From Clostridiales bacterium (GTDB lineage Bacteria; Bacillota; Clostridia; Saccharofermentanales; Saccharofermentanaceae), in the NCBI GenBank assembly GCA_017509245.1, contig JAFWQC010000038.1, positions 1 to 45,141 of the forward strand: a stretch of DNA of 45,141 bases, in the 5' to 3' direction. The notes under the pieces are model-generated. The model made no database searches and was not told the DNA's origin. It worked only from the letters and a program-made list of their open reading frames with translations. This document shows, piece after piece, positions 24,645-34,073 of the stretch. Each line of letters opens with the position of its first letter. Positions within the stretch are counted from its first letter, which is position 1. The position numbers and the translations under genes are program-made.

Positions 24645-25199
24645 ATGGTTTTGATTCCCGGTCATGAACTGATGGATGAAGCCGCCATGTCCCGTGCGCT
24701 GATAAGGATTTCACATGAGATCGTTGAGCACAATGACGGCCTTGAGAATGTAGCCATCATTGGTATCCAGAAAAGGGGAGTGCCTCTTGCGATGAGGCTT
24801 AGAAAGCTCTTGGAGGAGATCGAAGGCGTTAAGGTGCCGATGGGCATCCTGGACATTACCTTCTACAGAGACGACCTCTCGATGCTTTCAGCTCATCCTG
24901 TTGTAAACGGCACTGACATCCCTTTCGATGTAAACGACAAGAAGATAATCCTGGTCGATGACGTGCTCTTCACCGGAAGAACGACGAGGGCAGCGATCGA
25001 GAATATTTTCGACATGGGAAGGCCTGCAAACATCCAGCTCGCGATACTTATAGACAGAGGCCACAGGCAGCTGCCGTTCAGAGCTGATTATGTAGGAAAG
25101 AACGTACCGACCGCGATCACTGAGCACATCGATGTTGAAGTCAAAGAGGTTGACGGCCAGGACCGCGTAATACTGCTTAAAGAGGAGGATAAGGACTAA
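24645..25199 (+). CDS. pyrR: Bifunctional pyr operon regulator / uracil phosphoribosyltransferase
   Basis: This is a 184-residue PyrR protein with the PRPP-binding loop VDDVLFTGRT (104-113), preceded by IQKRGVPLA and followed by LIDRGHRQLPF, all typical. It binds pyr mRNA in the presence of UMP or UTP and promotes attenuation. It also makes UMP from uracil and PRPP. Its own leader carries the target site. The stop overlaps the start of pyrB (TAATG). Confidence 0.95.
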   Translation: MVLIPGHELMDEAAMSRALIRISHEIVEHNDGLENVAIIGIQKRGVPLAMRLRKLLEEIEGVKVPMGILDITFYRDDLSMLSAHPVVNGTDIPFDVNDKKIILVDDVLFTGRTTRAAIENIFDMGRPANIQLAILIDRGHRQLPFRADYVGKNVPTAITEHIDVEVKEVDGQDRVILLKEEDKD

Positions 25200-26128
25200 T
25201 GGGACTTAAGAGTAAAGATCTCCTCGGTATGAAGCAGCTTACCGCAGATGAGATCATGGAGATCCTTGACACTGCTAAGACCATGAAGCTGGTTTTGTCT
25301 TCTGCTAATAAGAAGACATCACACCTTCAGGGCAAATCTGTTGTAACTCTCTTCTATGAGAATTCCACAAGAACAAGATTATCTTTCGAGCTCGCTTCGA
25401 AATACATGGGATCGGCTTCAGCCAACATCTCAACTTCCGGAAGCTCGGTAAACAAAGGCGAATCGCTCCTTGATACCGCAAGAACGATCGACATGATGGG
25501 CACTGACATAATAATCATGAGACACAACCAGTCAGGCGCACCGCACTTTATCGCACCTTACCTCAAGGCATCAGTGGTTAATGCAGGCGACGGAATGAAT
25601 GAGCACCCGACTCAGGCGCTCTTAGACATGCTCACTATGTATGAGAGATTCGATACTTTCGAAGGCAAGAACATCGCGATCTGCGGCGACATCTACCACT
25701 CAAGAGTAGTAAGATCCAATGCGATCGGACTTAAGAAACTCGGCGCAAACGTAAGCGTATACGGCCCTAAGACCATGATGCCCGTCGGAATCGAGAATAT
25801 GGGCGTCAGGATTGCAGACAGTGTCGCCGACTGCGTAAAGGATGCTGATGCGGTTATGGGCTTAAGAGTCCAGCTTGAAAGACAGCAGAAATCACTTTTC
25901 CCGTCGATTGCAGAATACGCAAAATTCTATGCGATAACACCCGAGATGCTCGCGCTTGCAAAGCCTGACGCATTCCTGATGCACCCGGGTCCGTGCAACC
26001 ACGGAGTAGAGCTGCCGACAGCGGTCTACGACTGCGACCAGTCGGTCATTAATGAACAGGTAACAAACGGTGTTGCAGTCAGAATGGCTGTTTTATACCT
26101 GCTCATGGCAAGGAGGAACAATCTGTGA
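25199..26128 (+). CDS. pyrB: Aspartate carbamoyltransferase catalytic subunit
   Basis: This 309-residue enzyme joins carbamoyl phosphate and aspartate to N-carbamoyl-aspartate. Signatures are the carbamoyl-phosphate motif FYENSTRTR (52-60), RHNQSGAPH, HPTQALLD (from His136) and HPGPCNHGVE. No pyrI regulatory subunit follows, as in Bacillus-type operons. The start overlaps pyrR by one base with AGGAGG upstream. Confidence 0.96.
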   Translation: MGLKSKDLLGMKQLTADEIMEILDTAKTMKLVLSSANKKTSHLQGKSVVTLFYENSTRTRLSFELASKYMGSASANISTSGSSVNKGESLLDTARTIDMMGTDIIIMRHNQSGAPHFIAPYLKASVVNAGDGMNEHPTQALLDMLTMYERFDTFEGKNIAICGDIYHSRVVRSNAIGLKKLGANVSVYGPKTMMPVGIENMGVRIADSVADCVKDADAVMGLRVQLERQQKSLFPSIAEYAKFYAITPEMLALAKPDAFLMHPGPCNHGVELPTAVYDCDQSVINEQVTNGVAVRMAVLYLLMARRNNL

Positions 26129-27384
26129 GAATAATATTGACCAATTGCAAGGTTTTTGGTGATGAGAAAGCCAATAAAGTATTTATCGAAGACGGCAAGT
26201 TCGCCAATGAGTTTGCTGTAGATAAGGCAGACAGGGTAATAGACCTTAAGGGTGCTATGGTAACACCCGGACTTGTAGATATGCACTGCCACTTAAGAGA
26301 ACCGGGCGGCGAATATAAAGAGACGATTGCAACCGGTACCGCAAGTGCCGCAAAGGGCGGATACACATCAATCTGCTGCATGCCTAATACAAATCCTACG
26401 GCTGATAATGCAGCTGTTATCAGCGGAATCCTCAAGAAGGCTAAAGAAGCCGACAACTGCAGGGTTTACCCGATCGGTGCTGCTACAAAGGGCATCAACG
26501 GAGATCTTATCTCTGAGATGGGACTCATGAAGGAAGCCGGAATCGTTGCTGTATCTGATGACGGACACCCGATCAAGAATGCGGGCATCATGAGAAAAGT
26601 CATGGAATATGCTTCAGACTTTGATCTTCCCGTACTTAATCACTGCGAAGATAAGAGCCTTTCGGAAGGCGCTATGAATGAGGGCGTTGTATCGACTACT
26701 ATCGGTATCAGAGGTATCCCTACGGCTGCTGAAGATATCATGATCGCTAGAGACATAATCCTTTCCGAATATCTTGATATCCCGGTACATATCTGCCACG
26801 TAAGCACGAAGGGCGGCGTTCGTATGATCAGAGACGCAAAAGCCAGGGGAGTAAAGGTCACATGCGAGACATGCCCTCATTACTTCACTCTTACAGATGA
26901 CTGCTGCGAGACTTACGATACAAACTTCAAGATGCATCCGCCGCTCAGAACTGAAGAGCATAAGCAGGCTATCATCGAAGGTATCAAGGATGGAACGATC
27001 GATGCGATCGCAACAGATAATGCACCTCATCATGCTGACGAGAAAGTATGCGAATTTTCCGTCGCTTTGAATGGTATTTTAGGGTTTGAGACAGCCTTCG
27101 CTTTAGGGTACACTTATCTTGTTAAAACAGGAGAGATTTCTCTCGAAAGACTCATTGACCTGATGTGCTTCGGACCTTCAAAGATCCTTAAGCTCGGCAG
27201 GGGCGGAATGAATGTCGGAGATGACGCTGATCTGGCGGTCTTCGATATTGATAACGAGTTTATTTTCGAGAAGGACAAGATGCTCTCAAAGTCCAGAAAC
27301 ACGCCTTACGACGGCTGGAAACTCTATGGTGAGACAATACTTACAGTAATGGGAGGAAAGATCACTTATGAAAAACTTTGCTGA
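26125..27384 (+). CDS. pyrC: Dihydroorotase
   Basis: This 419-residue class I dihydroorotase cyclises carbamoyl-aspartate. The zinc-binding HCHLREPG is at 54-61, NTNPTAD follows, and the catalytic region ATDNAPHH lies near 300. A GTG start at 26125 overlaps the pyrB stop by four bases and has AAGGAGG at ideal spacing. The 3' end overlaps pyrF by 17 bases. Confidence 0.95.
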   Translation: MRIILTNCKVFGDEKANKVFIEDGKFANEFAVDKADRVIDLKGAMVTPGLVDMHCHLREPGGEYKETIATGTASAAKGGYTSICCMPNTNPTADNAAVISGILKKAKEADNCRVYPIGAATKGINGDLISEMGLMKEAGIVAVSDDGHPIKNAGIMRKVMEYASDFDLPVLNHCEDKSLSEGAMNEGVVSTTIGIRGIPTAAEDIMIARDIILSEYLDIPVHICHVSTKGGVRMIRDAKARGVKVTCETCPHYFTLTDDCCETYDTNFKMHPPLRTEEHKQAIIEGIKDGTIDAIATDNAPHHADEKVCEFSVALNGILGFETAFALGYTYLVKTGEISLERLIDLMCFGPSKILKLGRGGMNVGDDADLAVFDIDNEFIFEKDKMLSKSRNTPYDGWKLYGETILTVMGGKITYEKLC

Positions 27385-28315
27385 CAGTCTTGTAAGAAAG
27401 ATCGCAGAAGTTGAAAACCCCACAGTAATCGGCCTTGATCCCAAGCTTGATTACATTCCCGAATACATTAAAGAATACGCAGAGCAGCTTTTCCCTGAGG
27501 AAGCAGCAAAAGCAACCGCAAAGGCAATCTGGCTCTTCAACAAAGAGATAATCGACCAGACATGCGATATCGTTCCGGCATTAAAGCTTCAGTACGCTTA
27601 CTATGAGATGTACGGTGTTGAAGCTATCAAGACGATGCTCCTTACAACAAGATATGCCCAGAAGAAGGGCATGCTCGTAATCGCTGACTGCAAGCGCAAC
27701 GACATCGGTTCCACTGCAACTGCTTATGCTGAGGCAGTTCTCGGCAATACCGACATCCTCCTTGGCGAGAACATGGAGATGAGCGGCTTCGATTGCTGCA
27801 CAGTAAACTGCTATCTCGGAATCGACGGTGTTAAGCCTTTCATCGATGTAGCAAAGCGCGACGGTAAGGGCATCTTCTGCCTTGTAAGAACATCCAATCC
27901 TTCAGCAGGTGATTTCCAGGATCAGGAACTTGCTGACGGAAAGAAGCTCTATGAGATCGTTGCAGGCAAGGTTTCCGAATGGGGCGAAGAGCTCGTTGGT
28001 GAGGAAGGATTCTCATCAGTAGGCGCTGTGGTAGGTGCCACATGGCCTGAACAGGCTGTTGAGCTCCGTAAGATAATGCCCAAGACATTCATGCTCATTC
28101 CCGGTTATGGTGCACAGGGCGCAGGCGCTGATGCCGCTGTTGCAGGATTTACTGCTGACGGCAAGGGCGGAATCGTTAACAGCTCCAGAGCCATCATGAC
28201 TGCATGGAAAGCACGCGAAATGGATCCCAAGGATTTCGGCAAGGCTGCAAGGCTCGAAGCACTGGACATGAAGGAAAAACTCAACGAAGCACTTAAGAAC
28301 CGCAAGTTTGTATAA
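27368..28315 (+). CDS. pyrF: Orotidine 5'-phosphate decarboxylase
   Basis: This 315-residue enzyme is of the longer subfamily. The catalytic loop DCKRNDIGST has Asp107, Lys109 and Asp112. LIPGYGAQGA marks the phosphate-binding end. It converts OMP to UMP. The start lies inside the pyrC 3' end with TGGGAGG upstream, pointing to translational coupling. Confidence 0.95.
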   Translation: MKNFADSLVRKIAEVENPTVIGLDPKLDYIPEYIKEYAEQLFPEEAAKATAKAIWLFNKEIIDQTCDIVPALKLQYAYYEMYGVEAIKTMLLTTRYAQKKGMLVIADCKRNDIGSTATAYAEAVLGNTDILLGENMEMSGFDCCTVNCYLGIDGVKPFIDVAKRDGKGIFCLVRTSNPSAGDFQDQELADGKKLYEIVAGKVSEWGEELVGEEGFSSVGAVVGATWPEQAVELRKIMPKTFMLIPGYGAQGAGADAAVAGFTADGKGGIVNSSRAIMTAWKAREMDPKDFGKAARLEALDMKEKLNEALKNRKFV

Positions 28316-28319
28316 CGTA

Positions 28320-29087
28320 ATGAACCGCAAAGAATACAGAATCAAGTTAATCTCAAAAGAATTCCTTAACAGCGACACATGCTATCTGGGATTCGAATGC
28401 CCTGAAATAGCTTCCAATGCTTTCCCCGGACAATTTGTAAACATTTCGGCAGGAACGGTTTTCCTTAAAAGACCTTTCGGAATCGCAAGCGTTGATAAGG
28501 AGAACGGAATCTTTTATATCGGCGTAAAGGTAGTAGGGAAGGGCACCTCCGAGATATCCTCGTTTGAGCCCGGCCTCATGGTCGACTGTCTTGGCCCTCT
28601 GGGCAAAGGCTTTGATTTTGACGGCTATGACACCATTATCCTTACAGGCGGCGGAACAGGCGTGTTCCCGATCAACTTCGCTTATGAGACTTTGACTTCT
28701 CAAGGTAAGAACGTCATTGTTTGCGAAGGCTTCAGGAATGCAAACCAGGTTATCCTTAACAAGCCGTCCTACATTCTTACGACTGATTGCGGCGACTGCG
28801 GGATCAAGGGAACTGTAATCGCGGGTCTTGATACTATCGATATTTCTGAGCCCTCGAAAACATTGATCTGCTGCGTCGGCCCCATCCCCATGATGAAGGC
28901 TGTAGCTTCATGGGCTGCTGAAAAGAATATGAACTGCCTTGTATCTATGGAACAGAGAATGGCTTGCGGCGCCGGCATCTGTCTGTGCTGCACGGTTAAG
29001 GTCAAGGATGACGGACCGGACGGATTCAAGAATGTCAGATGCTGCAAGGAAGGTCCTGTTTTCGACAGCAGGGAGGTGGTCTGGTGA
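28320..29087 (+). CDS. pyrK: Dihydroorotate dehydrogenase electron-transfer subunit
   Basis: This 255-residue protein has an FAD-binding part (RPFGIASVD), an NAD-binding part (ILTGGGTGVFPI) and a C-terminal [2Fe-2S] loop with Cys216, Cys221, Cys224 and Cys241/242 (ACGAGICLCC...RCCKEGPVF). It passes electrons from PyrD to NAD. The ATG at 28320 is preferred over an in-frame TTG at 28308; neither has a clear SD, so coupling to pyrF (five bases upstream) is likely. Confidence 0.94.
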   Translation: MNRKEYRIKLISKEFLNSDTCYLGFECPEIASNAFPGQFVNISAGTVFLKRPFGIASVDKENGIFYIGVKVVGKGTSEISSFEPGLMVDCLGPLGKGFDFDGYDTIILTGGGTGVFPINFAYETLTSQGKNVIVCEGFRNANQVILNKPSYILTTDCGDCGIKGTVIAGLDTIDISEPSKTLICCVGPIPMMKAVASWAAEKNMNCLVSMEQRMACGAGICLCCTVKVKDDGPDGFKNVRCCKEGPVFDSREVVW

Positions 29088-30001
29088 GCACTTCATTGAA
29101 CGTTAAAGTAGGCAATGTAAGCCTCAAGAGCCCGTTGATCCTTGCATCCGGCACATGTAATTTCGGCCGTGAGCTCTCAGAATATTATGACCTCTCTATT
29201 CTAGGCGGAATCTCTTCCAAGGGTCTTACCATCAAGCCGAGAAACGGCAATCCCGGTGTAAGAGTTGCTGAGTGCGCTTCCGGAATGCTTAATTCCGTCG
29301 GACTTCAGAATCCCGGTGTTCATTACTTCATCGAGAATGATCTCGACTTCATGAAAGAATCCGGTGCAGGCGTTATCGTTAACGTTGCCGGCCACTCCTA
29401 CGAAGACTATATCGACATGGTAACGACCTTGGATCCTCACAAGGATAAGATCGATGCACTTGAGATCAATCTCTCATGTCCCAACGTTAAGGAAGGCTGC
29501 ATGACGATCGGAAGTGATCCTGCTGCGATAAAGCTCATAACTTCAAAACTCAGAGCTCTTACCGATCTTCCTTTGTGGATCAAGCTGACGCCTAATGTAA
29601 CCGATATTAAAGCTACTGCTCTTGCAGCCCAGGAGGGCGGAGCTGATGCTGTTGTTCTCATTAATACTCTTATGGGTATGAGGATCGACATTAGAACAAG
29701 AAGACCTGTTCTTACGAATAATACAGGCGGTTATTCAGGACCTGCTGTTAAGCCTGTTGCTATCCGTATGGTTGCGGAATGCTCTCAGGTCCTTAATATC
29801 CCGATCGTTGGTTGTGGCGGAATCGCTGATTATAAGGACGTTCTTGAATTCATGATCGCAGGTGCATCAGCTGTTGAGATCGGAACAGCATGCCTTGTTC
29901 ATCCTTCGCTTCCGGTTGATATAACGGAAGACCTGGAAAAATACTGCAAAGACAATAATGTTGAATTAAAAGACCTTACCGGCACACTGCAGCGCTGGTA
30001 A
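29084..30001 (+). CDS. pyrD: Dihydroorotate dehydrogenase, class 1B catalytic subunit
   Basis: This 305-residue FMN enzyme oxidises dihydroorotate. N-L-S-C-P-N places the active-site Cys at 132 with Asn129 and Asn134. ASGTCNFG and the phosphate-loop segment IVGCGGI are typical. The GTG at 29084 overlaps the pyrK stop by four bases and follows GGGAGG. An upstream in-frame ATG at 29039 lies within pyrK's cluster loop and is rejected. Confidence 0.95.
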   Translation: MSTSLNVKVGNVSLKSPLILASGTCNFGRELSEYYDLSILGGISSKGLTIKPRNGNPGVRVAECASGMLNSVGLQNPGVHYFIENDLDFMKESGAGVIVNVAGHSYEDYIDMVTTLDPHKDKIDALEINLSCPNVKEGCMTIGSDPAAIKLITSKLRALTDLPLWIKLTPNVTDIKATALAAQEGGADAVVLINTLMGMRIDIRTRRPVLTNNTGGYSGPAVKPVAIRMVAECSQVLNIPIVGCGGIADYKDVLEFMIAGASAVEIGTACLVHPSLPVDITEDLEKYCKDNNVELKDLTGTLQRW

Positions 30002-30017
30002 CTGCAAAGGAGTAAAT

Positions 30018-30872
30018 ATGGAAAATACCATCATCGAAGCGCTTTTCGCGACAAACGCAATCAGAGTTGCACCTGAGAACCAGCCTTTCTGGTACACATC
30101 GGGAAGACTCGGCCCCTTCTTTATCAATACTCACTTCCTGCTCGAAAATGAGGCGGCAGCAGGTGAAGTCTTAAAGAGGATCGAGAAGGCGATATCTGAT
30201 AACAAGCTTACTGCTCCCGAAGAGATCTTCGACATGATGCTTGCTTACTACAACAAGGGCGGCACGTTCAAGATGGTATCCGACAAGCTTGCTGAAGCAG
30301 CTTCAAAGCTTGATTTCGACTATATCTCAGGCGGTGAGAGAAGAGATTATTTCTTCTCCATGATGCCCGCATATCTGCTCGGCAAGCCTCATCTTACGAT
30401 CTTCAAGGATCTTACTTCAGTTTATTCCGAGAGCATTGAAGGACCTGCAGTTGATTCCAAAGATGTTGATCTTAAGGGCAGGAAAGCGCTTCATATCGCT
30501 GATCTTATCACTGAAGCTTCATCTTACGAGAGAGCATGGATCCCTGTTATCAGAGAGCTCGGTTCAGAGATAACTGACACCGTTGCAGTCGTTGACAGAT
30601 GCCAAAACGGCAGGGAAGTGCTCAAAAACCTTGGGGTTGAGCTTCATGCGCTTACAGGAATCGATAAAAACCTTTTTGATGAAGCTACATCTAATGGTAT
30701 TATAAATGAAGCACAGAAAGCCATGATTCTTCACTTCCTCGAATCGCCTTCTGAATATATGACAGCTTTCCTCAAGGCAAATCCTGATTTCATCGCCGGC
30801 GAGATCGCCAAGGGCGGAAAGAATAAGGAACGTGCCGAGTTAGCTATTGAGAAAGGATATTGCCAAGTATGA
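30018..30872 (+). CDS. pyrE: Orotate phosphoribosyltransferase-like protein with altered PRPP loop
   Basis: This 284-residue protein occupies the pyrE position. Its N-terminus resembles OPRTase (FWYTSGRLGPFFINT), and a GGERRDYFFS motif lies mid-protein. The PRPP loop, normally a VEDVITTGGS-like sequence, reads HIADLITEASS (159-169). One acidic residue and the Thr-Gly-Gly are missing. It is also about 70 residues longer than common PyrE, with a C-terminal helical extension. SD AAAGGAG. The pathway would lack this step without it, so it probably is the enzyme; the deviating loop needs explanation. Confidence 0.78.
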   Translation: MENTIIEALFATNAIRVAPENQPFWYTSGRLGPFFINTHFLLENEAAAGEVLKRIEKAISDNKLTAPEEIFDMMLAYYNKGGTFKMVSDKLAEAASKLDFDYISGGERRDYFFSMMPAYLLGKPHLTIFKDLTSVYSESIEGPAVDSKDVDLKGRKALHIADLITEASSYERAWIPVIRELGSEITDTVAVVDRCQNGREVLKNLGVELHALTGIDKNLFDEATSNGIINEAQKAMILHFLESPSEYMTAFLKANPDFIAGEIAKGGKNKERAELAIEKGYCQV

Positions 30873-32578
30873 AAGATCCCTATTCAGGTCTTTATGAAGT
30901 AACTGAGATCCATAATCTCAGAGATGTAATCAAGAAGAGACTTCACGAATTCCCGGAGAATCCTGTTTTCCTTGTAAAGGAGAAGAAAGGCGGAGATTAT
31001 ATCCCGATCTCAACCGAGAAATACGATCATGACATCGATTCACTCGGAACATATTTCATGAACACAGTCGAGAAGGGCGCAAGGATCGCTATTTTCTCTG
31101 AGACAAGATATGAATGGTACACATCTTATCTCGCAACTACAAACGGCACAGGATGCGTTGTACCGCTCGATAAGGAACTTCCTGTAGATGACGTTCTCAA
31201 CATGCTTACAAGAGCTGAAGTTGAGATTCTTTTGTTCTCCAAGTCAAAGCTCGACATCGTTAACCAGGTTTACGGCAAAGTCGATACCATGAAGTACTGG
31301 ATCTGCATGGATGAGATCGATGACGACAGATTCCTTTACTATCAGGACTGCTTAAAGATCGGTGAGAAGAAGCTTGAAGCAGGAGATAAGATCTTCACTG
31401 AAGCAACCATCGATCCTGAAGAGATGACTATCTTGCTGTTCACATCAGGCACGACTGCTAAGTCAAAGGCTGTAATGCTCTGCCAGAAGAACATCTGCAA
31501 GAACCTGATGTCAATGTTCTCGATGCTCTATATCGACAGAAGCGACGTATGGCTTTCAGTTCTTCCTTTGCATCACACATATGAATGCACATGCGGATTC
31601 TTAGGTCAGGTATACAGAGGCACGACAGTTGCTATCTGCGAAGGCTTGAGATATATCGCACAGAATATCCAGGAAGTAAGACCTACATGTATCCTCATGG
31701 TTCCTGTCATGCTCGAACTCTTCTATAAGAAGATCATGAAGGGCCTTAAGGCTGATCCTGAGAAGGAAGCTAAGCTTAAGAAGGGTATGAAGATCGCTAA
31801 TGCGCTCCATCTGCCTGTCAGCATGAGGAAGAAGCTCTTTAAGCCGATCCACGATATCTTCGGCGGCAGAATGAGACTCATCATCCTTGGGGGAGCTCCG
31901 GTAAATCCTGAGATCCTCACATTCTTCCAGACTATGGGATTCAAGTGCGTTCAGGGCTACGGCCTTACAGAGTGCGCTCCTATCCTTGCTCTGAACCGCG
32001 ACAAGTTCTTCAAGAATCACGCTGCCGGCCTGCCGCTTCCGGGCTGTGACGTTAAGATCCTTGATCCTGATTCTGACGGAATCGGTGAGTTCATCTCAAA
32101 GGGCGACAATAACTTCATGGGTTATTACAAAGATCCTGAGAATACAGCACTTGCACTCGATAAGGACGGTTACTATCACACAGGTGACTTAGGCTATATC
32201 GATGAGGACGGCTTCTGCATCATTACCGGACGTAAGAAGAACGTTATCATTGCCAAGAACGGTAAGAACGTATTCCCTGAGGAGATCGAGTATCTGCTCT
32301 CACTCTCACCCTATGTTGCTGAGTCTGTCGTATCAGGCGAAGATGACAAGGCTAAGGACGATATCGTGATTACCGCTACGATCTTCCCGGATCTTGAAGA
32401 GATCAAGGGCAAGCTCGGAATCGAGACTGATCCTACAGAAGAACAGATCATGGACATCTTGAAGGATGTTGTAACTGCTACAAATGAGAAGCTCGAGAGC
32501 TATAAGAAGATCAAGAAGACAGTCCTTAGAATGACTGAATTTGAGAAAAATACCTCAAAAAAGATAAAGAGATTCTAA
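30869..32578 (+). CDS. Long-chain acyl-CoA synthetase (AMP-forming) at the end of the pyr operon
   Basis: This 569-residue ANL-superfamily protein has the P-loop LLFTSGTTAKSKAVML, YGLTECAPILA, YHTGDLGYID and GRKKNVIIAKNGKNVFPEEIE. It ends with the catalytic-lysine segment KNTSKKIKRF. The layout is that of FadD/FACL-like enzymes, which make acyl-CoA from a fatty acid. The ATG at 30869 overlaps the pyrE stop (ATGA), so it is translationally coupled; the in-frame TTG at 30860 is too near the SD. Why it sits in the pyr operon is unclear. Confidence 0.88.
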   Translation: MKDPYSGLYEVTEIHNLRDVIKKRLHEFPENPVFLVKEKKGGDYIPISTEKYDHDIDSLGTYFMNTVEKGARIAIFSETRYEWYTSYLATTNGTGCVVPLDKELPVDDVLNMLTRAEVEILLFSKSKLDIVNQVYGKVDTMKYWICMDEIDDDRFLYYQDCLKIGEKKLEAGDKIFTEATIDPEEMTILLFTSGTTAKSKAVMLCQKNICKNLMSMFSMLYIDRSDVWLSVLPLHHTYECTCGFLGQVYRGTTVAICEGLRYIAQNIQEVRPTCILMVPVMLELFYKKIMKGLKADPEKEAKLKKGMKIANALHLPVSMRKKLFKPIHDIFGGRMRLIILGGAPVNPEILTFFQTMGFKCVQGYGLTECAPILALNRDKFFKNHAAGLPLPGCDVKILDPDSDGIGEFISKGDNNFMGYYKDPENTALALDKDGYYHTGDLGYIDEDGFCIITGRKKNVIIAKNGKNVFPEEIEYLLSLSPYVAESVVSGEDDKAKDDIVITATIFPDLEEIKGKLGIETDPTEEQIMDILKDVVTATNEKLESYKKIKKTVLRMTEFEKNTSKKIKRF

Positions 32579-32621
32579 TAAATCATTTATATAATCTGAT
32601 AACATAGTTAAGAAAATAGAA

Positions 32622-32658
32622 GGTGCTGTCTCAAAATTTATATTTCGGGACAGCATCT
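32622..32658 (+). terminator. Hairpin after the pyr operon
   Basis: GGTGCTGTCTC and GGGACAGCATC pair with a few wobbles around an AT-rich loop. No T run follows, so it may be a weak or partial terminator, or a processing site ahead of tldD. Confidence 0.5.
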
Positions 32659-32680
32659 GTGATTAGAAATGAGGAATCAT

Positions 32681-34063
32681 ATGTTTAACGATAGTGATTG
32701 TCTGCGAATTCTTGAACAGGCAATGTCTACGACTGCCGATTTTGCCGAGATCTTTCAGGAAGTCACTGAATCCAAGTCAGTAAGTCTTCTTAACGGTCAG
32801 GTAATAAGAGCGGCAACCGGATTTGATTCAGGCACGGGCATCAGGCTGCTTGCCGGTACGAATTCCGTTTATGTTTATTCAAGCGATAACGATATCGAAG
32901 TATTGTTAAAGCTTGCAAAAGAAGCTGCTTCTGCTATTAAGGGCGCTGATAAGGGCTCTATTGAAGCATTGAAGGCCCTTTGTTCCACATCCAAGGCCAC
33001 GGTAGAGATCGATCCGATGTCTGTATCCAAGACTGATATGGTCGATTTCCTGCGCAAGTCTTCGGATTATGCTTTATCCTACGATCCTTTGATCACTCAG
33101 GCTGCTTCAAGCATTGCTTGCACTAAAAGGTCAGCCAGGGTAATCAATACCAGGGGCGTGAATTCTGAAGATACGACCAAGCGCATCAGACTCTCGATCG
33201 AGACCATTGCAACTAAAGATAACGAGAAGCAGAGCGGAAGAGTCGCGCCCGGAACCATGAAGGGTTATGAGTTCATCAACGATTATCCTGTCATTGATAA
33301 GACCCGTGAGTGCTGCGATACCGCGATCCGCATGGTAAATGCCGGATACGCGCCTTCTGCAAAGATGCCTGTTATCCTGGGTAATGCATTCGGCGGCGTT
33401 ATCTTCCATGAAGCCTGCGGTCACGCGCTGGAAGCAACTGCCGTCGGAATCAGGAATTCGTATTTTACAGATATGCTCGGCCAGCAGATCGCATCTTCGA
33501 TCGTCAGTGCCAGAGATAATGCGACTATAGACGGTGAGTGGGGCTCTTATGCAACTGACGATGAAGGAAATACTTCTTCTGATCTTTTGCTCATCGAAAA
33601 TGGAATCTTAAAGAACTATCTCGTAGATGAGCTCGGTTCGCGCCGTATGAACTGTGCTCCGACAGGCTGCTCACGCCGTCAGAATTATTCATATGCTCCG
33701 ACATCAAGAATGAGCAACACCTATATTTGTAACGGCGAATCCGATCCCAAAGACATCATTGCAAATACCGAGTATGGTCTTTATGCAACACAGATGGGCG
33801 GCGGTTCTGTTGATACGTCCACGGGAGACTTCAACTTCGCAGTAAACGAGGCATTCATCATCCGTGACGGTAAGATCGCTGAACCCGTAAGAGGCGCAAC
33901 TCTTATCGGAAAGGGACAGGAGATATTAAAGAATATCGACATGGTCGGTAACGACCTTGAACTTTCAGCCGGTGTTTGCGGTTCCGTATCAGGCGGCGTT
34001 CCCGTAACGGTCGGACAGCCCACCATCAGGGTCTCTTCGATCCTTGTCGGCGGCAGAGAGTGA
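32681..34063 (+). CDS. tldD: TldD-type metallopeptidase
   Basis: This 460-residue member of the TldD/PmbA family has the zinc motif HEACGH (243-248, HExxxH). TldD and its inactive-looking partner TldE form a heterodimeric protease known to process unfolded modified peptides. The ATG at 32681 has GAGGA seven bases upstream; an in-frame ATG at 32669 lacks an SD. The partner gene follows ten bases downstream. Confidence 0.92.
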   Translation: MFNDSDCLRILEQAMSTTADFAEIFQEVTESKSVSLLNGQVIRAATGFDSGTGIRLLAGTNSVYVYSSDNDIEVLLKLAKEAASAIKGADKGSIEALKALCSTSKATVEIDPMSVSKTDMVDFLRKSSDYALSYDPLITQAASSIACTKRSARVINTRGVNSEDTTKRIRLSIETIATKDNEKQSGRVAPGTMKGYEFINDYPVIDKTRECCDTAIRMVNAGYAPSAKMPVILGNAFGGVIFHEACGHALEATAVGIRNSYFTDMLGQQIASSIVSARDNATIDGEWGSYATDDEGNTSSDLLLIENGILKNYLVDELGSRRMNCAPTGCSRRQNYSYAPTSRMSNTYICNGESDPKDIIANTEYGLYATQMGGGSVDTSTGDFNFAVNEAFIIRDGKIAEPVRGATLIGKGQEILKNIDMVGNDLELSAGVCGSVSGGVPVTVGQPTIRVSSILVGGRE

Positions 34064-34073
34064 GGAATAAGTA

